Origin: Buttiauxella sp. B2
Lineage (GTDB): Bacteria > Pseudomonadota > Gammaproteobacteria > Enterobacterales > Enterobacteriaceae
NCBI RefSeq assembly: GCF_006376615.1
Contig: NZ_VEXQ01000003.1
Location: 62,001-126,000, forward strand
Reading direction: 5' to 3'
DNA: 64,000 bases
The notes below the pieces were generated by a model. The model had not been told where the DNA came from and ran no database searches. It saw nothing but the letters and a program-made list of their open reading frames with translations. A program made the position numbers and the translations under genes. How positions within the stretch are numbered: position 1 is the first letter of the stretch; every line of letters starts with the position of its first letter. This document shows positions 18,739 through 27,712 of this stretch, piece by piece.

Positions 18739-18772
18739 TTGTAAACCATTTGAAAAAGATTTAGGTTTACGA
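18739..18772. promoter_or_regulatory. BirA operator in the divergent bioA/bioB promoter
   Basis: The half-sites TTGTAAACC (18739-18747) and GGTTTACGA (18764-18772) are separated by 16 bases, the spacing of the E. coli bio operator (TTGTAAACC-N16-GGTTTACAA). Biotinoyl-AMP-bound BirA dimers binding here repress both bioA and bioBFCD. The right half-site differs from a perfect palindrome at one position near its end. Confidence 0.92.
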
Positions 18773-18819
18773 GTATAACGTCAATCAACGGCTAACAACA
18801 CCCTTTTTGGAGACGCCCA

Positions 18820-19860
18820 ATGGCTCACCACGCACGCTGGTCAATGTCGCAGGTCACTGCTTTATTTGAAAAACCTTTTCTCGAACTGATGTTTGAAGCG
18901 CAACAGATTCACCGTCAGCACTTTGATCCTCGCCATGTTCAGGTCAGCACGCTGCTGTCGATTAAAACCGGTGCATGCCCGGAAGATTGCAAATATTGCC
19001 CACAAAGTGCGCGATATAAAACTGGGCTTGCCTCCGAGCGCCTGATGGAAGTCGAGCAAGTTCTGGATTCGGCGCGTAAGGCATTGAATGCCGGCTCTAC
19101 CCGTTTCTGCATGGGGGCCGCCTGGAAAAACCCGAATGACCGGGACATGCCGTATCTTGAGCAAATGGTGCAGGGCGTGCGCGAAATGGGGCTGGAAACC
19201 TGCATGACGCTCGGTACGTTAACTGGCGCGCAAGCGCAGAGGCTTGCGCAAGCAGGGCTTGATTACTACAACCATAACCTTGATACCTCTCCAGAATTCT
19301 ACGGCAATATTATTACCACTCGTACCTATCAGGAACGCCTCGATACACTGGATAAAGTGCGTGGTGCTGGAATTAAAGTTTGCTCTGGCGGCATCGTTGG
19401 CTTGGGAGAAACGGTAACGGATCGCGCCGGATTGCTGCTGCAATTAGCCAATTTACCGACGCCACCGGAAAGCGTGCCCATCAACATGCTGGTGAAAGTG
19501 AAAGGTACGCCGATGGCAGATAACGAAGACGTCGATGCGTTTGATTTCATTCGCACCATCGCCGTGGCACGCATCATGATGCCAACCTCTTTCGTGCGGC
19601 TTTCTGCCGGGCGCGAACAGATGAGCGAACAAACTCAGGCCATGTGTTTTATGGCTGGTGCAAACTCGATTTTCTACGGCTGCAAGCTGCTTACTACGCC
19701 AAATCCTGAAGAAGACAAAGACCTGCAATTGTTCCGCAAACTTGGGTTGAACCCACAGCAAACCACCACCCATGCTGGCGATAACGAACAACAGCAGCAG
19801 CTGACCAATCAATTGCTTTCAGCGGATACGGAGAATTACTACAACGCGGCGGCAGTATGA
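18820..19860 (+). CDS. bioB: Biotin synthase
   Basis: Radical SAM enzyme that inserts sulfur into dethiobiotin, the last step of biotin synthesis. 346 residues, same as E. coli. The radical-SAM cluster cysteines are Cys53, Cys57 and Cys60 in CPEDCKYC; further conserved stretches are [12 protein letters not shown] and SAGREQM, the latter holding an arginine that ligates the auxiliary 2Fe-2S cluster. First gene of bioBFCD; its stop codon overlaps the bioF start (GTATGA). Repressed through the BirA operator. Confidence 0.97.
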   Translation: MAHHARWSMSQVTALFEKPFLELMFEAQQIHRQHFDPRHVQVSTLLSIKTGACPEDCKYCPQSARYKTGLASERLMEVEQVLDSARKALNAGSTRFCMGAAWKNPNDRDMPYLEQMVQGVREMGLETCMTLGTLTGAQAQRLAQAGLDYYNHNLDTSPEFYGNIITTRTYQERLDTLDKVRGAGIKVCSGGIVGLGETVTDRAGLLLQLANLPTPPESVPINMLVKVKGTPMADNEDVDAFDFIRTIAVARIMMPTSFVRLSAGREQMSEQTQAMCFMAGANSIFYGCKLLTTPNPEEDKDLQLFRKLGLNPQQTTTHAGDNEQQQQLTNQLLSADTENYYNAAAV

Positions 19861-21008
19861 GCTGGCAGCGCAGAATCGACAGTGCGTTAGAACAGCGGCG
19901 CGCAACGGACAGCTTTCGAGTCCGCCTGGCTAACCAACAAGGTAGCGCACGCTACCTTGTGCAAGACGGCACCCGTTACCTGAACTTTTCCAGCAACGAT
20001 TATCTGGGAGTCAGCCAGCACGCCGAAGTAATTACCGCCTGGCAGCAGGGGGCTGAGATTTACGGTGTCGGAAGCGGTGGTTCCGGGCATGTCACTGGCT
20101 ATAACGAAGCGCATCAGCAATTTGAACAGCAGTTGGCTGCCTGGCTTGGGTTTCCCCGAGCGCTACTGTTTATCTCAGGTTTTGCAGCCAACCAGGCGGT
20201 GATTGCTGCATTGGCTGAAAAAACCGACAGCATCATCGCCGATAAACTTAGCCACGCATCACTTCTGGAAGCGGCGATGCACAGCCCAGCGCAGTTGCGG
20301 CGTTTTGCCCATAATGATGTGGCATCACTGCAAACACTGTTAGCGCAGCAAACTGATGGCGAACAACTGGTGATCACCGAAGGTGTGTTCAGCATGGACG
20401 GTGACGCGGCGCCTTTGGCTGAAATTGCACAAGCGACCCGTTATGTCGGTGGGTTGCTGATGGTTGATGATGCCCATGGTATCGGCGTGATAGGCAGCGA
20501 GGGGCGCGGGAGCTGTTATCAACAACAGGTTCAGCCAGATATATTAGTGGTGACGTTTGGTAAAGCCTTTGGTGTAAGCGGGGCCGCCGTTCTGTGTAGC
20601 GAGCCGATGGCGAATTATTTGCTGCAATTTGCCCGACATCTTATTTACAGCACCGCTATGCCGCCTGCGCAGGCTTATGCGTTATCAGCTGCGTTAGATG
20701 TGGTTCGTCGTAATGAATCAAGGCGTGTGCAATTGCAGGCCAATATTGCTCGTTTCCGCAAAGGAGCCGAGCAATTGCCGCTGAAACTCATGGCCTCGCA
20801 AACCGCCATTCAGCCCCTGATTGTGGGTGAAAACCAGATTGCGGTGAACCTGGCAGCTACCCTGCGTGAACAAGGGTTTTGGCTGACGGCAATTCGCCCA
20901 CCAACCGTGCCGGCAGGTACCGCAAGGCTGCGTGTGACATTAACGGCCAGCCATACTTCTGATGATATCGACAGTCTACTGGAGGCGCTGTATGACGCGA
21001 CACGTTAA
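19857..21008 (+). CDS. bioF: 8-amino-7-oxononanoate synthase
   Basis: PLP enzyme that condenses pimeloyl-ACP with alanine to form KAPA, releasing CO2. 383 residues (E. coli 384). Typical oxoamine synthase motifs: [31 protein letters not shown] and the Schiff-base lysine in [12 protein letters not shown] near residue 236. The start overlaps bioB by four bases, and the 3' end overlaps bioC by 17 bases. Confidence 0.97.
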   Translation: MSWQRRIDSALEQRRATDSFRVRLANQQGSARYLVQDGTRYLNFSSNDYLGVSQHAEVITAWQQGAEIYGVGSGGSGHVTGYNEAHQQFEQQLAAWLGFPRALLFISGFAANQAVIAALAEKTDSIIADKLSHASLLEAAMHSPAQLRRFAHNDVASLQTLLAQQTDGEQLVITEGVFSMDGDAAPLAEIAQATRYVGGLLMVDDAHGIGVIGSEGRGSCYQQQVQPDILVVTFGKAFGVSGAAVLCSEPMANYLLQFARHLIYSTAMPPAQAYALSAALDVVRRNESRRVQLQANIARFRKGAEQLPLKLMASQTAIQPLIVGENQIAVNLAATLREQGFWLTAIRPPTVPAGTARLRVTLTASHTSDDIDSLLEALYDATR

Positions 21009-21750
21009 TAAAGCCGCCGTCGCTGCCGCATTTGGACGTGCAGCAACCACCTATGACTGCCATGCGCAACTGCAACGCGCTAGCGGCACATTGCTTACCG
21101 AGATGCTTGAAGGCCGGGATATATCAACCGTACTGGATGCAGGATGTGGCACCGGTTGGTATAGCCGGGCGTGGCGTGAAAAAGGTTGCCATGTGACGGC
21201 TTTGGATCTCTCTGCCACCATGCTCAGCCATGCCGAACAACAAGGCTGTGCGGACCGTTACCTTGAAGGTGATATCGAAGCCATAAATCTTCCCGATAGG
21301 CATGTTGACCTGGCGTGGAGCAATTTGGCAGTGCAGTGGTGTAATGAGTTGCGCAGCGGTTTGAGAGAGCTTTATCGTGTCACTCGCTCTGGCGGTTGGG
21401 TGGCATTTACCACGCTTGCTGCGGGCTCAATGTGCGAGCTGCACACGGCGTGGCAAGCGGTAGATGAACGGCCTCACGCCAACCAGTTTCTTCCTTTCAC
21501 AAGTATTCAGGATGCTTGCGAAGGCTGGCGCTGCTCGCTGCAAATTCATGAGATTAGCCAATCGTACGATAGCGTGTTGAGTGCCATGCACTCGCTAAAA
21601 GGCATTGGGGCGACGCACCTTCATGATGGGCGTAAAGCCTCATTAATGACCCGCCAACAATTGCAAAAATTAAGCCTTGCCTGGCCACAAAAAGAGGGGC
21701 AATTCCCCTTAACCTGGCAACTCGTTTGTGGAGTCATTGAACGTGATTAA
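20992..21750 (+). CDS. bioC: Malonyl-ACP O-methyltransferase
   Basis: Methylates malonyl-ACP with S-adenosylmethionine so that fatty-acid synthesis can build the pimeloyl chain of biotin. The start at 20992 ([10 protein letters not shown]) follows GGAGG inside the end of bioF and yields 252 residues (E. coli 251). SAM motif I is [13 protein letters not shown]; post-motif SNLAVQWCN is characteristic of BioC. The stop overlaps the bioD start codon. Confidence 0.95.
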   Translation: MTRHVNKAAVAAAFGRAATTYDCHAQLQRASGTLLTEMLEGRDISTVLDAGCGTGWYSRAWREKGCHVTALDLSATMLSHAEQQGCADRYLEGDIEAINLPDRHVDLAWSNLAVQWCNELRSGLRELYRVTRSGGWVAFTTLAAGSMCELHTAWQAVDERPHANQFLPFTSIQDACEGWRCSLQIHEISQSYDSVLSAMHSLKGIGATHLHDGRKASLMTRQQLQKLSLAWPQKEGQFPLTWQLVCGVIERD

Positions 21751-22426
21751 AAAATGGTTTGTTACCGGGACCGATACAGAAATCGGTAAAACAGTCGCCA
21801 GTTGTGCTTTGCTTCAGGCCGCAACTCAGGCGGGTTACCGTACCGCAGGCTATAAACCCGTCGCATCGGGAAGTGAGATGACAGCGCAAGGCATTCGCAA
21901 CGGCGATGCGCTGGCGCTACAGCGTAATAGCTGCGTCAAATTAGATTATGAACAGGTTAACCCGTTTGCCTTTCTGGAGCCGACATCCCCACACATTGTG
22001 AGTGCACAAGAACAGCGGCCCATTGAGTTTTCACAGCTTTCCGCGGGCCTTGAAGCGCTTTCAACTCAGGCTGACTGGTTACAGGTTGAAGGGGCGGGCG
22101 GCTGGTTTACGCCACTTTCTGCCAGCACAACTTTTGCTGACTGGGTGATAACAGAACAACTGCCAGTCATCCTGGTTGTTGGGATAAAACTGGGCTGTAT
22201 CAATCATGCAATGTTAACCGCGCATGCAGTGCAACACGCAGGGTTGCGTCTGGCTGGATGGGTTGCCAACGACGTTCAACCCACGGGGAAGCGCCATGCA
22301 GAGTATATCGCTACGTTGTGTGATGTTTTAAAAGCGCCGATGTTGGGGGAGATTCCTTTCTACCCAAATATCGATGAACAAACGGTTTTCGGTAACCATT
22401 TGGATATTTCCCTTCTTTCGGCTTAG
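21743..22426 (+). CDS. bioD: Dethiobiotin synthetase
   Basis: ATP-dependent carboxylation of diaminopelargonate to dethiobiotin. A GTG start at 21743 ([17 protein letters not shown]) is chosen: GGAG lies nine bases upstream and the length (227 residues) fits the family (E. coli 225). P-loop variant GTDTEIGKT, the GYKPVASG stretch, and VEGAGGWFTPL are present. Eight-base overlap with bioC. The last gene of the operon, followed by a weak hairpin. Confidence 0.95.
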   Translation: MIKKWFVTGTDTEIGKTVASCALLQAATQAGYRTAGYKPVASGSEMTAQGIRNGDALALQRNSCVKLDYEQVNPFAFLEPTSPHIVSAQEQRPIEFSQLSAGLEALSTQADWLQVEGAGGWFTPLSASTTFADWVITEQLPVILVVGIKLGCINHAMLTAHAVQHAGLRLAGWVANDVQPTGKRHAEYIATLCDVLKAPMLGEIPFYPNIDEQTVFGNHLDISLLSA

Positions 22427-22455
22427 TTCACAAACCCTCAGTACATTTCTGCAAC

Positions 22456-22475
22456 GCCCGAAAAATCTTTCGGGC
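22456..22475 (+). terminator. Hairpin after bioBFCD
   Basis: The perfect stem GCCCGAAA / TTTCGGGC with a four-base loop is 30 bases beyond the bioD stop. The following bases are pyrimidine-rich (ACTCTTCCT) but not a clean T-run, so termination may be partial and some transcription could reach the next gene. Confidence 0.6.
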
Positions 22476-22554
22476 ACTCTTCCTGAAACTGCCAACGCTC
22501 AGAGCTTCTTTTTGAAGAAAAACCGGACACGAGTAGATTATTCTTTAATTTATA

Positions 22555-22568
22555 TTGTCAGTTGACAA
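22555..22568. promoter_or_regulatory. Short palindrome upstream of the HTH gene, candidate operator
   Basis: TTGTCA-GT-TGACAA is an inverted repeat 29 bases before the start of the HTH-domain gene, placed where a promoter or self-binding site would lie. No known regulator is assigned; the link to the adjacent DNA-binding protein is inference. Confidence 0.4.
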
Positions 22569-22597
22569 CTTTGTTAAGAGTATGGACAGGAGGCTTA

Positions 22598-23167
22598 ATG
22601 ACAAAGCCTGCCCCCAGTCATCAGACATTAAGTTTCAAGGTGCAGAACATGTCAGAGTTTAGTTTCACATTGATTTTTACGTTGCCAGAAAAAGGCCAGA
22701 ATCCTGCCGAATGGGTTGAAGCGTTGGGTGCGCAAGGTTGTGATGACGCGCTGGTTGGCGTAGGGGTAACTGGGCGTATTGCATTGAATTTTATTCGTGA
22801 AGAACAAGATGCAAAACAGGCAGTTGTTTCAGCAATCAAAGACGTTAAGCGGATTATTCCGGGCGTTGCATTGGTCGAAGTGATGCCCGATCTGGTTGGG
22901 CTGACGGATATTGCGAAACTGCTGGGGTTTTCACGACAGTACATGCGTAAGGTCATGGTGAGCCGGGAGGCTTTCCCGCAGCCGGTGCATGACGGTAAAA
23001 CAGCTATCTGGCATCTGGAATCGGTGCTGCGTTGGATGCGCGATGCAGGGATTTCAAAAGTGCCTTTACCACTGTTAGAGCTCTCGGCCATTACACGGCA
23101 ATGCAATTTGCAACGGGAACTTGCCTTTCTCGATCCGAATGTACAGAAACAACTGGGCCAATTGTGA
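22598..23167 (+). CDS. Uncharacterised protein with excisionase/MerR-like helix-turn-helix
   Basis: 189 residues from the ATG at 22598, which follows AGGAGG at a good distance. Residues about 20-95 form a small alpha/beta region (ending near GVALVEVMPDLVGLT) with the stretch GCDDALVGVGVTGRIALNF; residues 101-122 look like a winged HTH of the excisionase/MerR class (LTDIAKLLGFSRQYMRKVM), followed by a wing-like FPQPVHDGKTAIWHLESVLRW. I recall similar two-part proteins in other proteobacteria, without a known function. It lies between the bio operon and a convergent UrtE-like gene, absent from this place in E. coli. It could be a transcription regulator of itself or a neighbour. Confidence 0.7.
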   Translation: MTKPAPSHQTLSFKVQNMSEFSFTLIFTLPEKGQNPAEWVEALGAQGCDDALVGVGVTGRIALNFIREEQDAKQAVVSAIKDVKRIIPGVALVEVMPDLVGLTDIAKLLGFSRQYMRKVMVSREAFPQPVHDGKTAIWHLESVLRWMRDAGISKVPLPLLELSAITRQCNLQRELAFLDPNVQKQLGQL

Positions 23168-23200
23168 CGGCAGAATCCAGCTGGGTAATTCTTGCCGTCA
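23165..23200. terminator. Hairpin between convergent HTH and UrtE-like genes
   Basis: The inverted repeat TGACGGCAGAAT / ATTCTTGCCGTCA (one bulged base) overlaps the HTH gene's stop codon and ends 12 bases before the stop of the opposite gene. No U-tract is obvious on either side. Confidence 0.5.
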
Positions 23201-23211
23201 GTGACAAACCA

Positions 23212-23922
23212 TTATGAATCTATCCAGCTGGAGACAAGCTTGTCATCAAGTAGTGCTACGTTTCCCTGCGCCACATTACGGCCTCGGTGAAGCAGGCAGA
23301 ATCGGTCCGCAACGCGACGAATAAACGACAACCGCTGCTCGACCAACAGAATCGTCAGACCAAAGTCCCGGCTTAACCTTCGGATGATATTACCTAACTC
23401 ATGGATAAAACGCTGGCCACTACCAAAAGTGGGTTCATCAAGGATCAGTAGTTTGGGTTCTGTCACTAACGCTCGAGCCAAAGCCAGTTGCTGTTGAAGA
23501 TCGCCGGACAGGTCACCTCCACGAGCATGGCGCACAATATAGAGCTCAGGAAAAAGCTCATACACCATGCCTGGTATGGAGCGTTTGTGTACATTCGCGG
23601 CCAACAGCGCAATGTGCAGGTTTTCCTCAACACTCAGTTGGGAAAATATTCGTCTGTCTTGTGCGACATAGCTCATTCCCAGCGCTGCCCGGCCTTCAAT
23701 AGGCTGGGTGAGTAAATCCTGCGGTGGGTGGCCCGCCTCAAGCCAGGTAATGCTGCCACTCTGCACTGGTAAATAACCTGTGATGCAGTTAACCAGCGTT
23801 GTTTTACCCATTCCGGGCGCGCCGAGAACACAGGTGCACTCACCAGGTGTCAGCTCAAGATCCAGATTCCACAGAATATGGCTTGCACCATAAAACTGAT
23901 TAACAGCACGCAGACTCAACAT
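23212..23922 (-). CDS. Orphan ABC ATPase of the UrtE (urea/branched-chain amino acid transporter) type
   Basis: 236 residues from the ATG at 23922, with AAGGAG seven bases ahead; an ATG six bases earlier sits too close to that site. Closest to UrtE, one of the two ATPases of the urea ABC importer: NQFYGASHIL at the start, Walker A GAPGMGKTT (34-42), Q-loop YVAQDRRIF, RHARGGDLSG before the signature, Walker B LLILDEP, and the LLVEQ switch typical of the LivF/UrtE group. Odd features: the signature reads LSGDLQ instead of LSGGQQ, and the D-loop (TFGSGQ) departs from the family TEGIQP. No other urt genes are in the window. A sigma-54-type promoter lies directly upstream. Confidence 0.75.
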   Translation of the reverse strand: MLSLRAVNQFYGASHILWNLDLELTPGECTCVLGAPGMGKTTLVNCITGYLPVQSGSITWLEAGHPPQDLLTQPIEGRAALGMSYVAQDRRIFSQLSVEENLHIALLAANVHKRSIPGMVYELFPELYIVRHARGGDLSGDLQQQLALARALVTEPKLLILDEPTFGSGQRFIHELGNIIRRLSRDFGLTILLVEQRLSFIRRVADRFCLLHRGRNVAQGNVALLDDKLVSSWIDS

Positions 23923-23995
23923 CAGCATTCTCCTTCAGGCAGGGTTAACAACGCAGTGCTATTTCTGCAACACGAAGTATGACGAGGTTAAACAG

Positions 23996-24011
23996 TGCAA
24001 TTCTCTTGCCA
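23996..24011 (-). promoter_or_regulatory. Sigma-54 (-24/-12) promoter for the UrtE-like gene
   Basis: Read on the minus strand the sequence is TGGCAAGAGAATTGCA, matching the sigma-54 consensus TGGCACG-N4-TTGCW with one mismatch and exact spacing. It predicts a transcript starting near 23985, about 60 bases before the ATG of the orphan ATPase. Sigma-54 promoters need an upstream enhancer-binding protein; an NtrC-like site is found at 24107-24123. Confidence 0.7.
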
Positions 24012-24106
24012 CTAACCGGAGAGCACGCCAGAACATTGCAACTTTGGGAAAAGGCTCATGAAAAAGGATGAATAAACCTTCGTCCTCTACGACTTAAAAA
24101 ACGGGA

Positions 24107-24123
24107 TGCACTTTGTCGGTGCC
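24107..24123. promoter_or_regulatory. NtrC-like enhancer site
   Basis: TGCACTTTGTCGGTGCC fits the NtrC dyad TGCAC-N6/7-GGTGCA (compare the E. coli glnA site TGCACTATATTGGTGCA). A further half-site TTGGTGCA ends at 24145, centred 22 bases, two helical turns, farther out. The positions are about -130 and -152 relative to the predicted sigma-54 start, a normal enhancer distance. Confidence 0.6.
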
Positions 24124-24317
24124 GGGTTTTGGTGTGTTTGGTGCAAAGTCACTGTGTTGCTCCATACAAATGCGTAATTCGTGAGCAGGATCATAAGAAA
24201 TAGTAGGTCGTTGGCCGATAAAAAAAGACTAAAAATAATCGTGAAAAATATTTTTCAGGCCCGACACAGAGAATTTAGGGTTTTTTGCGGTCTGCGCCGC
24301 AAAAGGGCTGAGAGCAG

Positions 24318-24340
24318 TTATCCACTATTCCTGTGGATAA
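24318..24340. promoter_or_regulatory. Pair of DnaA boxes upstream of uvrB
   Basis: TTATCCACT (24318-24326, 8 of 9 to consensus) and TGTGGATAA (24332-24340, the perfect box TTATCCACA on the minus strand) face each other five bases apart. A third near-match, TTATCCCCA on the minus strand, is at 24541-24549. DnaA binding upstream of E. coli uvrB has been described, so a conserved role in uvrB expression is plausible. Confidence 0.65.
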
Positions 24341-24641
24341 CCATGTGCATTAGAGTTAGAAAACTTGTGGTAAGCGAGAGCGGGCGCGGCTTGCGCATGA
24401 ATTGACGCGAAACCAAACTTTTACAAATAACTGTTTAAAATCAATGTGTTTAATAAAATCAATCGTTGTAATAAAAGTGCCGCAGATGTTCCTTACGCTT
24501 TTATGACACTGCTTGACAAATGTTAAAAGGTAAAAAAATCTGGGGATAACCATTTTGGTCAGCTGAAATATCTGACAGTTGAGTATTTTACCGGCGAACC
24601 AAACGGCAAAGTGGCTAAGTACCATAAACTCAACAGTAAGG

Positions 24642-24661
24642 AACTGGTTTTTCATCCAGTA
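24642..24661. promoter_or_regulatory. LexA (SOS) box of uvrB
   Basis: AACTGGTTTTTCATCCAGTA has the CTG-N10-CAG core (24644-24659) and is close to the E. coli uvrB SOS box. It lies about 78 bases before the uvrB start. DNA damage would release LexA and induce uvrB. Confidence 0.9.
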
Positions 24662-24738
24662 TAATTTTCTGGCAAAATTTCCTGTGCCGAGTAAAATTAT
24701 CCTCCGGCCCGCTCGTTTCTTCATCAGGTAGCCTCTTC

Positions 24739-26754
24739 ATGAGTAAAGCGTTCAAATTAAATTCAGCATTCAAACCTTCTGGCGATCAGCCCGAGGCCAT
24801 TCGCCGACTCAAAGAGGGTCTGGAAGATGGGCTTGCACATCAGACTTTGTTGGGTGTGACCGGCTCAGGTAAAACCTTTACCGTGGCGAATGTGATTGCT
24901 GATTTGCAACGCCCCACTATGATTCTGGCGCCGAACAAAACTCTTGCGGCTCAGTTGTACGGCGAGATGAAAGAGTTCTTTCCTGATAACGCGGTAGAGT
25001 TCTTCGTCTCGTATTACGACTACTACCAGCCAGAAGCCTATGTGCCGAGCTCCGATACTTTTATCGAAAAAGATTCTTCCGTGAATGAGCATATTGAGCA
25101 GATGCGTCTTTCAGCGACCAAAGCCTTACTGGAAAGACGTGATGTGATTGTGGTGGCTTCGGTGTCGGCGATTTATGGCCTGGGCGACCCGGACTTGTAC
25201 CTGAAGATGATGCTGCATCTCACCAAAGGGATGATCATCGACCAGCGTTCGATTATACGTCGCCTTACTGAGCTTCAATATGCCCGTAACGACCAGGCAT
25301 TCCAGCGTGGCACATTCCGCGTTCGTGGTGAAGTGATTGATATCTTCCCGGCAGAGTCGGATGACCTGGCGCTACGTGTCGAGTTGTTTGATGAAGAGGT
25401 TGAGCGGCTTTCGTTGTTTGACCCGCTGACCGGGCAAATCGACAATGTTATTCAGCGTTTCACCGTTTACCCTAAATCGCACTACGTCACACCGCGTGAA
25501 CGTATTTTACAAGCGATGGAAGAGATCAAAGTGGAACTGGCTGACCGTCGAAAAGTCCTGCTGGCAAACAATAAATTGCTTGAAGAGCAGCGCCTTGCAC
25601 AGCGTACCCAGTTTGATTTAGAGATGATGAACGAACTGGGCTACTGCTCAGGGGTAGAAAACTATTCACGCTTCCTTTCTGGCCGTGGCCCAGGCGAGCC
25701 GCCGCCAACGCTGTTCGATTATCTCCCAGCAGACGGCTTGCTGGTGGTCGACGAATCCCACGTCACCATTCCGCAAATCGGCGGCATGTACAAAGGCGAC
25801 CGGTCGCGTAAAGAAACGCTGGTGGAATATGGTTTCCGCCTACCGTCAGCGCTTGATAACCGTCCGCTGAAATTTGAAGAGTTTGAAGCGCTTGCCCCAC
25901 AGACTATCTATGTCTCGGCAACGCCGAGCAACTACGAGCTGGAAAAATCTGGCGGCGATGTTGTCGATCAGGTCGTCAGACCAACCGGTTTGCTGGATCC
26001 CATCATTGAAGTTCGTCCGGTTGGTACTCAGGTTGACGATCTGCTTTCTGAAATCCGAAAGCGCGTTGAAATTAACGAACGTGTTTTGGTCACTACGCTG
26101 ACCAAACGTATGGCCGAAGATTTGACGGAATATCTTGAGGAACACGGAGAACGGGTTCGTTACCTGCACTCAGACATCGATACCGTCGAGCGTATGGAAA
26201 TCATCCGTGATTTGCGTCTTGGTGAGTTCGATGTGCTGGTGGGCATCAACTTGCTACGTGAGGGGCTAGACATGCCTGAAGTGTCGCTGGTGGCGATTCT
26301 GGATGCCGATAAAGAGGGCTTCCTGCGTTCCGAGCGTTCACTCATTCAGACCATTGGCCGTGCGGCGCGTAACATCAACGGTAAAGCCATTCTTTATGGC
26401 GACAAAATTACTGCGTCAATGGCGAAAGCAATTAGCGAAACGGAACGCCGCCGTGAGAAGCAACAGCGCTATAACGAAGATCACGGTATTACACCGCAAG
26501 GGCTGAACAAGAAAGTTGTGGATGTTCTTCAGCTTGGTGAAGGGATGGCGAAAACTAAAGGCAGAATGAAGAGCAAAGCTCGCAGCGTGATTGAAGATGA
26601 TGAAATCATTCTGACACCTAGAGCACTGCAACAGAAAATCCATCAGTTAGAAGGGAAGATGTTGGAACATGCGCAGAATCTGGAGTTTGAAGAAGCAGCT
26701 CAAATTCGTGACCAACTTCATCAGTTACGGCAGTTGTTTATAGCGACTTCGTAA
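24739..26754 (+). CDS. uvrB: Excinuclease ABC subunit B
   Basis: Damage-verifying helicase-like subunit of nucleotide excision repair; loaded by UvrA, it then recruits UvrC for incision. 671 residues (E. coli 673). Walker A GVTGSGKT at 39-46, the beta-hairpin region with [21 protein letters not shown] that clamps DNA, Walker B VVDESH, helicase motif [11 protein letters not shown], and a C-terminal UVR motif (about 630-668) that binds UvrC. SOS-regulated by the LexA box upstream. Followed by a hairpin shared with convergent yvcK. Confidence 0.97.
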   Translation: MSKAFKLNSAFKPSGDQPEAIRRLKEGLEDGLAHQTLLGVTGSGKTFTVANVIADLQRPTMILAPNKTLAAQLYGEMKEFFPDNAVEFFVSYYDYYQPEAYVPSSDTFIEKDSSVNEHIEQMRLSATKALLERRDVIVVASVSAIYGLGDPDLYLKMMLHLTKGMIIDQRSIIRRLTELQYARNDQAFQRGTFRVRGEVIDIFPAESDDLALRVELFDEEVERLSLFDPLTGQIDNVIQRFTVYPKSHYVTPRERILQAMEEIKVELADRRKVLLANNKLLEEQRLAQRTQFDLEMMNELGYCSGVENYSRFLSGRGPGEPPPTLFDYLPADGLLVVDESHVTIPQIGGMYKGDRSRKETLVEYGFRLPSALDNRPLKFEEFEALAPQTIYVSATPSNYELEKSGGDVVDQVVRPTGLLDPIIEVRPVGTQVDDLLSEIRKRVEINERVLVTTLTKRMAEDLTEYLEEHGERVRYLHSDIDTVERMEIIRDLRLGEFDVLVGINLLREGLDMPEVSLVAILDADKEGFLRSERSLIQTIGRAARNINGKAILYGDKITASMAKAISETERRREKQQRYNEDHGITPQGLNKKVVDVLQLGEGMAKTKGRMKSKARSVIEDDEIILTPRALQQKIHQLEGKMLEHAQNLEFEEAAQIRDQLHQLRQLFIATS

Positions 26755-26767
26755 TTATCAATTATTG

Positions 26768-26790
26768 GGCGGGTAAGCATTTTACCCGCC
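26768..26790. terminator. Hairpin between convergent uvrB and yvcK
   Basis: The stem GGCGGGTAA / TTACCCGCC with a five-base loop lies between the two stop codons and lacks a long U-tract. Its stem is nearly the same as that of the hairpin between modC and ybhA. Confidence 0.6.
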
Positions 26791-26803
26791 GTGAACAATG
26801 GGT

Positions 26804-27712
26804 TTATCCGAGTTGCTGAATGGCTTTTTCCAACGCCTGGCGAAGCAATTGCCTGTCGTGACGATAGCGAATATCGCGCGCTTCCAGCGGTTCCTGAATT
26901 ATTACTCGGTCAGTAATTTCAGAAACATCAATCTGCGGGCCAACCACCACCGCATCAACAATACGTTTACCTACTCGCTGTTCCATTATGTCTAATGTTT
27001 GCCCGAGCGAGAGACTGGCTGCGGCGGTGCTCAGCTCTTTACCCAGATTACTAATAAAAACGACCGGCGCTGGAGTGCGGCGCAGCGCTTGGTCCATATC
27101 CTCAAGTAGCAATATCGGCATTAGACTGGTGTAAAAACTTCCAGGACCAATCAGAATCAAATCAGCTTCAGCAATGGCCTGCACCGCTTCGCGAGTAGCG
27201 TGTGCCTTGGGGTAAAGCGATAATTCCTGTGGCGGTGAGGAAAGCTGGTCGATATCCACTTCACCATAAATAAAATGACCGTCTGCATCTGTTGCCATCA
27301 AATCAACCGGCTGTTCGGACATTGGGATCAGAAATGCATCCACTTTTAGCAGGTTGCGAATGAGGTTGATAGCTTCTAAAGGCCGCACGCTGAGGTGATC
27401 TAGCGCCTTTAACATCATATTTCCGAGGTTATGCCCCGATAGTTCGCCATTACCACCAAAACGATACTCAAACATAGCCGAAGCAACGCTTTGTTCAGTA
27501 ATTAACTGATTTAAACAGTTGCGCATATCACCCCAGGCAATACCCCCTTCAGAGCGTCGAATTCGCCCCGTAGAACCGCCGTTATCAGTGGTGGTAACAA
27601 TGCCGGTTAAACGTGAACCCAAAGAGGAGAGGGACGACATGACCCTGCCCAGACCGTGCCCGCCGCCAAGGGCGACCACCCGGTCCAAATCCGCAAACGT
27701 ACGATTGCGCAT
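26804..27712 (-). CDS. ybhK: YvcK/CofD-like gluconeogenesis factor (YbhK)
   Basis: Cytosolic protein of the YvcK/CofD fold that binds UDP-sugars; in other bacteria it supports growth on gluconeogenic carbon and cell-envelope shape, while its E. coli role is poorly known. 302 residues, the E. coli length. The N-terminal [13 protein letters not shown] nucleotide loop, the [11 protein letters not shown] motif and the [13 protein letters not shown] motif are intact. Divergent from moaA over about 320 bases. Start at 27712 follows GGAATAGTT, a weak ribosome-binding site. Confidence 0.92.
   Translation of the reverse strand: MRNRTFADLDRVVALGGGHGLGRVMSSLSSLGSRLTGIVTTTDNGGSTGRIRRSEGGIAWGDMRNCLNQLITEQSVASAMFEYRFGGNGELSGHNLGNMMLKALDHLSVRPLEAINLIRNLLKVDAFLIPMSEQPVDLMATDADGHFIYGEVDIDQLSSPPQELSLYPKAHATREAVQAIAEADLILIGPGSFYTSLMPILLLEDMDQALRRTPAPVVFISNLGKELSTAAASLSLGQTLDIMEQRVGKRIVDAVVVGPQIDVSEITDRVIIQEPLEARDIRYRHDRQLLRQALEKAIQQLG

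Larger units (their letters stand above)
24012..24738. other. Long non-coding region upstream of uvrB
   Basis: No gene is supported in this stretch. It holds the NtrC-like site, a 16-base perfect palindrome TGAAAAATATTTTTCA (24242-24257), a hairpin TTTTGCGG/CCGCAAAA near 24283-24303, three DnaA-box-like sequences and the LexA box of uvrB. Open frames exist on both strands but lack ribosome-binding sites and run across these control elements. Confidence 0.6.

Noticed and set aside
24181-24405. 74-codon plus-strand frame in the same gap
   Set aside because: It runs through the DnaA boxes and palindrome and shows no recognisable protein features.
24356-24724. 122-codon minus-strand frame upstream of uvrB
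   Set aside because: It covers the LexA box and the uvrB promoter, is lysine/phenylalanine-rich as expected of AT-rich noncoding DNA, and lacks a ribosome site.
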